DNA of 64,000 nucleotides from an uncultured Clostridia bacterium (lineage in GTDB: Bacteria > Bacillota > Clostridia > TANB77 > CAG-465), in assembly GCA_934169925.1 (NCBI GenBank), contig CAKPOO010000006.1, positions 5,864-69,863 on the forward strand. The letters are read 5' to 3'. The position numbers were made by a program, and so were the translations under genes. This document shows, piece by piece, positions 57,769 to 64,000 of this stretch (the first letter of the stretch is position 1; each line of letters begins with the position of its first letter). A model generated the notes under the pieces. That model saw nothing but the letters and a program-made list of their open reading frames with translations. It did no database searches and was not told the origin of the DNA.

Positions 57769-57936
57769 ATGAAAATCGAGGAAAAATTAGCTGAAATTCT
57801 TTTAAAAGAAGCATGTGGAATTTATACAGAGTTTGATGCAGCAAAAGACTTTGTGATCTCTATAATAAATTTATTTGTAATCGATAATGAGGAAAAGAAA
57901 AAAGCTATAGCAATGGTAGAGAAAGCTAAAATATAG
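57769..57936 (+). CDS. Small hypothetical protein (55 residues)
   Basis: ATG 57769 is preceded by TAGGAGGTAAA, a strong ribosome site. The chain is helical and amphipathic: KIEEKLAEILLKEACG, then DAAKDFVISIINLFVIDNEE. No family recognised. Too short for usual ORF cut-offs. A promoter core like that of the tRNA-like ncRNAs lies 40 bases upstream. Confidence 0.6.
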   Translation: MKIEEKLAEILLKEACGIYTEFDAAKDFVISIINLFVIDNEEKKKAIAMVEKAKI

Positions 57937-58159
57937 CTGAACAATATTTAAATAATAATAACATTAAAAATTATTAAACAATTTTGTCATGATATTAAAA
58001 TATATATTTTAATAATATTATTTTGCTATACATAATTTTAATATTTATAATATCTTTAGTTATTACAACAATAGATTCTACTTTATTGATGAGTGTTTTT
58101 GAAGTAGTGCTTTCTGCATATTTTACATTAATTTATGAGGAGATGAGTTGTATGAAAAA

Positions 58160-58314
58160 TAAATCACGTGGTGTAAGCTCTTATATGTGTGTAGTAACAA
58201 ATGTGATAAACGATATAAAAAATATTAAAGTTGTATATAGATAAGGGCTAATTAGGTTCAATTCCTAAGCTACACTAAATACTATAGGTAATTTTATGTA
58301 CCTGTAGTTTTTTT
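58160..58314 (+). ncRNA. Divergent fourth tRNA-like ncRNA
   Basis: GTGTAGT (58189-58195) pairs with GCTACAC (58269-58275), which directly follows a 5-bp T-arm TTAGG-TTCAATT-CCTAA (58252-58268), exact tRNA geometry. GGGCTAA before the T-arm echoes GAGGCTAG in copies 1-3. The start ATCACGTGGTGTAAGCTCTT resembles copy 2's ATCACGTGTTAAGTTCTTT. The terminator ACTATAGGTA/TACCTGTAGT (58281-58308) has the loop ATTTTATG, the same as in copies 1 and 3. The two middle hairpins are missing, and the D-region is longer and lacks a clear D-arm. Confidence 0.6.
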
Positions 58315-58341
58315 ATATAAATGAGAAGAGAAAAAATGTAG

Positions 58342-58347
58342 TATAAT
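58342..58347 (+). promoter_or_regulatory. Possible -10 element before the zinc-ribbon gene
   Basis: TATAAT at 58342-58347 with no good -35. It lies about 75 bases upstream of the gene at 58424. Confidence 0.35.
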
Positions 58348-58423
58348 GAAGATATTAAAATTTATCTGTTGTTTAGTACAATATAAAGATAAAATGTAAG
58401 TATAATCATGAAAGGGCAAATGT

Positions 58424-59446
58424 ATGGAGAATTTTTTATTAAATGGAAAAGAATTAGAAAGTTATAACTATATTATAATGTGCAATAATATAATGTTAAG
58501 TTTAGTAAAAAGAGCTAATAGATCAGATTGGAATAGTGTAAAAATAAAATTTAAGGAAAATGATAAAAATGACTTGAAAAAATATGATGTGGAGTATTTA
58601 AGATTGAATGGATATAGAAAAGAAATAAATAAAATGTACTACCAACATATGTTTTTTTCAATTTTATCTGATTATTTAGATTATACATACGAAGCTAATA
58701 CAGCAGCTTCTAAAATGAAAATTAGCATAGCTTATTCATTATTAAGAAGGCCATTAAAAGATAATCTATATTTTTTAGAAATATTAGAAAACAAAGGAAT
58801 AGAATTCATGGATGATTTTTTAGAAAGGCCAATTGAAGAATTCTCAATTGATAAAATATATTCAGAAGAAAAAAGAAATGTTATTAATAATGTAGCAAAG
58901 GAAGTATTTAGTGAAGCATATGGAGAATTTTTATATAATGTGAGATATTCAAAAAAAGAAGAGATAGGATTAGAAAGAATATGGAATAAAACTCAACATA
59001 TTATAACAAATTGCAAATATTATAAGACAGAAGATGGAAATTTAAATATGATATTTAATGATGATGAAAATATAAAGGATTTCGTAACGTATTTTTATAA
59101 TATTATGCCAACAATTTGTACTTATGTTTTAAAGTTAACATTAAAAATATTGCAAAATTTAGGATTAATAAATGAAATTGAGTATGAGATTAATAATATT
59201 ATAATTACAAATAGATATTTAAAGTTTAGTAAAGTTGGAGAGAATATAAAGTTAGATAATTTCCTAGATGAAACATTTTTAATATGTCCAAGATGTTACA
59301 AGGAAATAAATGATAAAGATATATTAAATAGATGGAATTTAACTTGTCCATACTGTAAGAAGAAAATAAATTTAGATAGATTTTTATTTTATAATTGTCA
59401 TAAAGAGGGTGAAGAGTATAAGAGTGGAAGGTATGCAAAAGAATAG
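58424..59446 (+). CDS. Hypothetical protein with C-terminal zinc ribbon
   Basis: 340 residues; not recognised. Mostly helical, cytoplasmic. The last 60 residues hold two CxxC knuckles, CPRCYKE and CPYCKKK, 22 residues apart between first cysteines, a likely treble-clef or zinc-ribbon. GAAAGGG precedes the ATG at 58424. Located between the divergent tRNA-like ncRNA and the tRNA fragment, in low-GC DNA typical of mobile regions. Nothing shows its role. Confidence 0.6.
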   Translation: MENFLLNGKELESYNYIIMCNNIMLSLVKRANRSDWNSVKIKFKENDKNDLKKYDVEYLRLNGYRKEINKMYYQHMFFSILSDYLDYTYEANTAASKMKISIAYSLLRRPLKDNLYFLEILENKGIEFMDDFLERPIEEFSIDKIYSEEKRNVINNVAKEVFSEAYGEFLYNVRYSKKEEIGLERIWNKTQHIITNCKYYKTEDGNLNMIFNDDENIKDFVTYFYNIMPTICTYVLKLTLKILQNLGLINEIEYEINNIIITNRYLKFSKVGENIKLDNFLDETFLICPRCYKEINDKDILNRWNLTCPYCKKKINLDRFLFYNCHKEGEEYKSGRYAKE

Positions 59447-59542
59447 AAAAATATTTTTAGCAATTATTAAAAATTAATAATTATTATAATGTTTTGTAAA
59501 AATTTAAAATGGTTCTAAATAAAATGTTAAATAATTATATAA

Positions 59543-59589
59543 CACTCATAACCCGAAGGTCGATAGTTCGAGTCTTACCCCCGCAACCA
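59543..59589 (+). tRNA. 3' fragment of a tRNA-Met (CAT), probable attachment-site core
   Basis: The sequence begins at an anticodon loop CTCATAA, continues CCCGAAGGTCGATAG, a T-loop TTCGAGT, and ends CCCCCGCAACCA. The 5' half of a tRNA is missing. The T-stem does not pair (GATAG against CTTAC rather than CTATC), so the copy is degenerate. Such 3' fragments are left by integrases that target tRNA genes, and a tyrosine integrase lies next to it. Confidence 0.8.
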
Positions 59590-59595
59590 AACTTT

Positions 59596-59632
59596 AATCA
59601 CTAGAACCATAACGGTTTTAGTGATTTTTTTA
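59596..59632 (+). terminator. Terminator after the tRNA fragment
   Basis: AATCACTA (59596-59603) pairs with TAGTGATT (59619-59626) and ACC with GGT inside; then Ts. Probably the native terminator of the tRNA gene. Between it and 59797 I see only GGGGA repeats (AATTTGGGGA, AAATTGGGGA near 59680-59700), possible integrase arm sites. Confidence 0.75.
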
Positions 59633-59797
59633 TTTTATTTAAAGGTTGATATAATCACTAAAAATCATCTTCTTATGTCAATTTGGGGAGAAATTGGGGA
59701 TGAACTCCTCAAGCTAGACCTTTGTAATACTATAAATTTCAACAAAATTCATAGCTGATAAATATGAGAGCAAAAAAGATTTAGTAATATTGAATTG

Positions 59798-60994
59798 TTA
59801 ATGTGCATTAGTAACTAATAAATTTTCTAGTACATTTCCTGCGTGTTTGTCGTGCGATTTTAAAGGATGTACATAGAAATTATAGGTTGTAGTAATCTGT
59901 GCATGGCCAAGTCTTGCTGATACAGTTGCTACATCTACTTGCTGTGCAATAAGCAATGTTGCGTTTGTGTGGCGTAAGCCGTGAAATGTTATTACAGGTA
60001 AGCCAATTTTCTTAATAAACTTTTCAAACCATTTACTAATTGTTGATGGTGTAATTGGTTTGCCATCTACTTGTACAAATAACCTATCAGAATCGTGCCA
60101 GAAATCGCCTACAATCGATTTTTGTTCTTCATACCATAACTTATATTCTTCAAGTAAAGAAACAATAAAATCGGGAATAGCGACTTCACAAATTGAACTT
60201 TCTGTTTTAGGACATTTGGTAAATATTCCTTTGTCAGATAAATATTGACTAGATTTGTTTATACTGATAATTCCATTTTTTAAGTCAATATCAGACCATT
60301 CAAGTCCGGCTAGTTCACCAAGTCTTGCACCAATGAATATGTCTAGTAAAACAGCAACTTTGTATTTGATCTCATTTCCAGTTAGCTTTTCTAAATTATC
60401 AATTAGAATTCTAGTTTGAACTTCATCATAGCAATCTCTTTTGGGCTTAGGTGCTTTAGGCGGTTGTACTCGTTCTGCAGGATTAGTTACAATCATTTGC
60501 CAGTACACAGCTTTTGTTAGCATTGCATGTAAAAGTCTATGATGTTCTAAAATTGTTTTCTTCGATAAAGGCTTTCGAGTTTTCTTTCCATTGTTGTTTT
60601 TCTTTCTAACAATTTGTGTATCATCTTCAAGTAAATTGTAAAATTGCATAATATCAATAGGTCTTATTTTATTCAACTTGAAATGCCCAAAGTAGGGAAG
60701 AATTCTAGAATCTAATATTCCTAAATACCTAGCATATGTAGATGGTGCTAGTTCTTTTAGTCCATAATCTTTTTTCCATATTTCGCAGAATTGTTTAAAT
60801 GTTGGTACAGATCCTTCAACTACAAATCCATTTTCAACTTCTGCTAAATATTTTGCAAGTTCTGTTTGAGCTTCTGATTTATTCTTGCAATGAATAGTTT
60901 TTTGATATCTAATTGATTTTCCGTCTAAATCATAGCCTTTTGTTATTACTAACCTATAACTGTTCTTTCCACGTTTTTCAATACTATCAGTCAA
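59798..60994 (-). CDS. int: Tyrosine-type integrase
   Basis: 398 residues. An N-terminal AP2-like arm-binding domain, a SAM-like core-binding domain (about residues 65-170) and a catalytic domain with Arg in GARLGELAGLEW, HGLRHTNAT (HxxR) and the nucleophile tyrosine in TTTYNFYVH. Family of Tn916/phage integrases. It begins at TTG 60994 after GGAGGCG. Its 3' end points to the tRNA fragment. G+C content is higher than in the neighbouring genes. Confidence 0.95.
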   Translation of the reverse strand: MTDSIEKRGKNSYRLVITKGYDLDGKSIRYQKTIHCKNKSEAQTELAKYLAEVENGFVVEGSVPTFKQFCEIWKKDYGLKELAPSTYARYLGILDSRILPYFGHFKLNKIRPIDIMQFYNLLEDDTQIVRKKNNNGKKTRKPLSKKTILEHHRLLHAMLTKAVYWQMIVTNPAERVQPPKAPKPKRDCYDEVQTRILIDNLEKLTGNEIKYKVAVLLDIFIGARLGELAGLEWSDIDLKNGIISINKSSQYLSDKGIFTKCPKTESSICEVAIPDFIVSLLEEYKLWYEEQKSIVGDFWHDSDRLFVQVDGKPITPSTISKWFEKFIKKIGLPVITFHGLRHTNATLLIAQQVDVATVSARLGHAQITTTYNFYVHPLKSHDKHAGNVLENLLVTNAH

Positions 60995-61132
60995 CTTTTC
61001 GCCTCCTTTCGTTTTATTTAGTAATAGAGTGTATTACTATGATTTTATTGTAACATCTTGAAGGAAGAAAACAAAACCCGACAATGAGAATTTTTACTTA
61101 TAAAAAATAATGTATGAAAATTTAATATATTA

Positions 61133-61161
61133 CTGACAAATAAGCATTTTTGTGGTATAAT
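61133..61161 (+). promoter_or_regulatory. Promoter of the Thoeris-like operon
   Basis: CTGACA (61133-61138), 17-base spacer, TATAAT (61156-61161) with TGG upstream. Confidence 0.75.
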
Positions 61162-61194
61162 TTAAAAAATAAAAAATCAAAAGGAGGAACTTCG

Positions 61195-61806
61195 ATGGGT
61201 AAAAGAATATATATTAGTGCAGATTACTCTGAAGAACAAGGTGATAGAGATGTTGTTAATGCACTTAACGAAATTGGAATGGATGATTATCATATAGTTG
61301 ATTTTGTTGATATGTCAAAAGTAGTTTCAGGAAGTGTTTCCAGAGATCCAGATTGTAGACCATGTGATTTAAAGAAAGAATTTAATAGCCAAATAAATGC
61401 ATCATCAGTTGTTGCTTTTATAGTTGGAGATAGAACTAAATATAGAACTGCAGGAAGTAGTTGTTCAAGAGCAAAATCGAACCAATATAGCTATACATGT
61501 ACTCCATATAAACAAAACACAAACGGAATAAAATATTGTAACAAATATGCTAGTTCTAATAATTGGTACAATTCTGATGTTGATGAAATAAATGATTATT
61601 CTTATATAAGACATGAATTTGAGCAAGCTAAAGAAAAAAATAAGCAAATTGTTATTTTATATAATTCAACAAGATATGAATCATATTGGTTACCAAGTTA
61701 TATGAGTGAATATGAAAATTGTGCTATACCTTTTTGGAAAATAGATTCATATGGAAGAAAAGTAGTAAATTATAGTAAATTGAAAGAAGTGCTAGGATAT
61801 GAATAA
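61195..61806 (+). CDS. thsB: TIR-like protein of a type II Thoeris system
   Basis: 203 residues. MGKRIYISADYSEEQGDRDV, DPDCRPCDLKKEFNSQIN and YIRHEFEQAKEKNKQIVILYN match the small TIR/MTH538-like protein found beside TM-Macro proteins. In type II Thoeris the TIR makes histidine-ADP-ribose from NAD after phage sensing. GGAGG at 61183-61187 selects ATG 61195. The partner gene overlaps by eight bases. The assignment rests on recognition of the two-gene pattern; no alignment was run. Confidence 0.78.
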   Translation: MGKRIYISADYSEEQGDRDVVNALNEIGMDDYHIVDFVDMSKVVSGSVSRDPDCRPCDLKKEFNSQINASSVVAFIVGDRTKYRTAGSSCSRAKSNQYSYTCTPYKQNTNGIKYCNKYASSNNWYNSDVDEINDYSYIRHEFEQAKEKNKQIVILYNSTRYESYWLPSYMSEYENCAIPFWKIDSYGRKVVNYSKLKEVLGYE

Positions 61807-62617
61807 ATTTTTAAAAACTTGTTGGACGGTGTTAGCCGCTATAGTAACAATTTCATTTATGTTTATTCCAGAGCAATTATTTGGATTTTTTAAAATTAAT
61901 CCTGATCTTACTGATGAAGTTAATATTATTGTAAATCGTGTATTTTTTGTAATAATAGTAGCATTAGTTTCAGGAATATTTACATTAATAAAAATGTGGA
62001 TATGCAGAAAAGTTACGATAAAAGGTAATAATTATATTATACAAGTTGAATATGGCGATATAACAAAAATGAAAAAATGCCAAAAAGTAATAAGTTTTGA
62101 TGAATGTTATACTACTAAAATAGGAAGTGCTCCATCAGAAATAAAACCAACATCGATTTGTGGACAATACCTACGAAATAATCAAAATATTGATATCAAT
62201 AAGTTAATAATTGATAATAAAATAAAGCCAGCTAGCACGAAATCAAAATTTGATAATAAAATCAGATATAATTCTGGAACAATAGTACCTAATAGTGATG
62301 ATTTATTATTGGCATTTGCAAAATTAGATAAAAATGGTAGAGGAACATTTTTTGATTATCAAGAGTTTCTTGATTGCTTAGAAACATTATGGATAGAAAT
62401 TGATAAATATTTTGCACAGAAGGATGTTTGTATATCAATATTAGGCTCTGGGCAAACTAGAATAAATGACAATTCACTTAGTCAGCAAGAACTTCTAGAT
62501 ATAATAATTATGTCATACCAATTAAGCAATCATAAAATAAAGAAACCTTATAAGTTGCGTATTATATGCAAAAAGAATGATGATTTTTCTTTAAATAAAA
62601 TTGGAGAGAGTATATAA
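61799..62617 (+). CDS. thsA: TM-Macro effector of a type II Thoeris system
   Basis: 272 residues. Two N-terminal membrane segments (about residues 8-30 and 43-65), then a Macro/DUF6430-like domain: IIQVEYGDITKMKKCQKVIS, GSGQTRINDNSLSQQELL, and a fold suited to binding ADP-ribose. In type II Thoeris the Macro domain senses histidine-ADPR and the membrane part causes cell death. Starts inside the TIR gene, so they are coupled. Differs from type I ThsA, which has a SIR2-SLOG layout. Confidence 0.78.
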   Translation: MNKFLKTCWTVLAAIVTISFMFIPEQLFGFFKINPDLTDEVNIIVNRVFFVIIVALVSGIFTLIKMWICRKVTIKGNNYIIQVEYGDITKMKKCQKVISFDECYTTKIGSAPSEIKPTSICGQYLRNNQNIDINKLIIDNKIKPASTKSKFDNKIRYNSGTIVPNSDDLLLAFAKLDKNGRGTFFDYQEFLDCLETLWIEIDKYFAQKDVCISILGSGQTRINDNSLSQQELLDIIIMSYQLSNHKIKKPYKLRIICKKNDDFSLNKIGESI

Positions 62618-62620
62618 TAA

Positions 62621-62661
62621 AAAGCTAATTAAAGTATCACAATATTTTAATTAGCTTTTAT
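62621..62661. terminator. Terminator between the Thoeris-like operon and the DUF6076-like gene
   Basis: AAAAGCTAATTAAA pairs with TTTAATTAGCTTTT; usable on both strands. Confidence 0.85.
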
Positions 62662-62663
62662 AT

Positions 62664-63617
62664 TTATTTTTTTATCTTTTTACTTTCTATCCAATTATTA
62701 AATTCTTTTACACTTATATCTCCATCTTCAAAACCTTTTTTCATTACCCTAGATTCTTTCTTGAAATTTTCATATCTTTCAATATGCTTTCCACCATATA
62801 AGGAAGCATTTTTTTGTAGTGTTTGGTAAAATGTTCTACATTTTTTTAGTATAGGTTTTGATTCTAACTTTTTCTTGTATTGTATTTGAGCTGCAATTTC
62901 TCTACAAGTTTTATTATCAGAATATATATTGTTACAATATTTTGAATTGTATTGAAAATCTGGAATAAAATACTTGCCACAATTCTTACAAACATAAACA
63001 ACATTATTCAGTTTTGTTAATTTCCACATAAATAGAGTATAGAGAAAAAGTTATCAGTTTCGTATGCAAATTCAATATTTTTATAATTACAATTTAACCA
63101 ATTTTTATAATCAAAATTCAAGCTAATATTTTTTAAATGTTCTTTTATATTAACATTATTATTTTTTTCGTATTCATAAGGCTTTATTTTTACAGGTTCA
63201 GTTTTATCAATATAGCTAAAGAAATCTAAACGATCTTTGGTATTAATCAAAGAATATAATTCTTCTTTGTAATAACAAAATTTTTTACTATATGCGTTAA
63301 AGAAGATATTTGACAAATCATTATAATCTTTTTCACTAATTACAAATGAATAATAAGGATCACGTAATCGATAAGGATAATAAGCATATAATAAAGCTTC
63401 AAAGCAATAATTACTAACAAATTCACAAAAAATTTTCTTTACACGAAAAACCTTGGCTTACAAAATCAAATAGAAAACTACCAATAGCTTTAGATGGATA
63501 ACCAGTTACTAAAACTGAGGCATATTCTTTAGTATGTTGGTCTTGTATTAATTTATAAAAAAATAATTTTTCTTCTTTTGTACTATCATCAAATAAAACA
63601 TTAAATAGATGATACAT
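62664..63617 (-). pseudogene. DUF6076-like gene broken by two frameshifts
   Basis: Three adjoining minus-strand frames read as one protein. Part 1 starts at ATG 63617 (after GGAGGG) and stops after FVSQGFSCKENFL near 63423. Another frame continues with FCEFVSNYCFEALLYAYY and runs to SILYLCGN near 63017. A third frame opens at about 63029 with VCKNCGKYFIP, a zinc-binding motif of the DUF6076 family, and runs to 62664. The breaks lie near 63430 and 63020. Sequencing error or decay could explain them. The family occurs on clostridial mobile elements; its function is unknown. Confidence 0.65.
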
Positions 63618-63761
63618 AAAAATCCCTCCTTTTAAATTTACTCGACAAAAATACAATTTTTAGAAATTGTAAATTGTCGTGTTTTTAATTCTTAGTTAAA
63701 CAACTAAAATAACAATTAGCTAGTTACAAAATGCATATCAAAACTTGAATTAACACCTTAC

Positions 63762-63839
63762 AACCATATAGGCGAAATATGTCCCGAAAATGTACCGATT
63801 TTTTAGAAAAAATTTTATTTTCTAACTATATAGGCGAAA
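63762..63839. repeat. Direct repeat pair AACYATATAGGCGAAA
   Basis: Sixteen-base copies at 63762-63777 and 63824-63839 with one difference (C/T), 62 bases apart start to start, in the gap between the DUF6076-like gene and the excisionase. Possible binding sites for the excisionase or a replication protein. The rest of 63630-63894 shows nothing else clear. Confidence 0.6.
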
Positions 63840-63894
63840 AAATGAGTAAAAAGTTAACAAGTTTTGAAAAAAATCTAAATTTGAAAGTGATTTT

Positions 63895-63999
63895 ATGAAC
63901 AAACTACCAAAAGTAGAAAGAACAACACTAACAATGAAAGAAACAGCAGAGTATTTAGGAATATCATATTGGTTAGTAAACCAATTAGTAAGAAGAAAA
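63895..63999 (+). CDS. xis: Excisionase-like protein (cut by window end)
   Basis: 35 residues before the window ends. TMKETAEYLGISYWLVNQLV is the winged-helix DNA-binding start of Tn916-type excisionases, which steer an integrase towards excision. The frame stays open at position 64000. Its place next to the direct repeats, on the same element as the integrase, fits this role. No strong ribosome site is visible before ATG 63895. Confidence 0.7.
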   Translation, partial: MNKLPKVERTTLTMKETAEYLGISYWLVNQLVRRK

Positions 64000-64000
64000 C

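Noticed and set aside
58023..58244. 73-residue membrane-like ORF
   Set aside because: It needs a TTG start without ribosome site, and its 3' half is the body of the fourth tRNA-like RNA.
58189..58275. Intact class II tRNA (87 bases)
   Set aside because: T-arm and acceptor geometry fit, but there is no D-arm, no credible anticodon stem and no CCA.
63017..63656. Three separate small genes at the right end
   Set aside because: They join into one DUF6076-like protein across two frameshifts; only the first has a ribosome site.

Overview
The window is AT-rich, low-GC Gram-positive chromosome. I see Shine-Dalgarno sites of the AGGAGG type, TTGACA/TATAAT promoters with 17-base spacers, many hairpin-plus-U-run terminators, a WalRK two-component pair, AdhE, LCP and YitT proteins, and a SCIFF peptide. 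SCIFF is a near-universal marker of class Clostridia, so an uncultured gut-type clostridium is the best guess. No 16S rRNA or other species-level marker is present.

Positions 1-22600 are core genome. They hold a 5'-truncated prfA, rpoB-rpoC, a membrane-anchored transglutaminase-like protein, an MFS transporter, the str operon (rpsL-rpsG-fusA-tuf), acpP, rnc, a radical SAM gene, an Alg14/Alg13-like glycosyltransferase pair, YitT, a two-subunit transketolase and a coiled-coil hypothetical. Positions 22700-26550 form a secretion locus: two proteins with matching SipW-type signal peptides flank a SipW-like signal peptidase and a DUF5305-type membrane protein. Positions 26600-29970 carry an rfbDACB dTDP-rhamnose operon whose base composition is richer in G+C than its surroundings.

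Positions 30100-49900 are again mostly housekeeping: a short SRP RNA, dnaX-ybaB-recR, murI, walRK, tatD, an Xre regulator, adhE, a MarR-controlled heterodimeric ABC exporter, an LCP ligase, SCIFF, DUF4186, a CmpB-like membrane protein and an SDR.

The most unusual part is 49940-50920. Three tandem units of about 215-230 bases each have their own promoter (TTGCRT-17-TAYAAT), a conserved 59-base tRNA-like module (7-bp acceptor-like stem, D-arm-like hairpin, 5-bp T-arm with a UUCRAUU loop, no anticodon arm), two further hairpins whose sequence changes while pairing is kept, and a terminator. A shorter divergent relative lies at about 58160-58314. No protein is encoded in the units. I cannot assign the family from sequence alone.

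Positions 50950-59450 are mixed: a pentapeptide-repeat protein, a polysaccharide deacetylase, an EAL phosphodiesterase, a nucleotidyltransferase/ASCH pair and several small or unrecognised genes. From about 59540 to the right edge lies mobile DNA: a tRNA-Met(CAT) 3' fragment, a tyrosine integrase, a two-gene type II Thoeris-like anti-phage module (TIR plus TM-Macro), a frameshifted DUF6076-like gene, direct repeats and a truncated excisionase.
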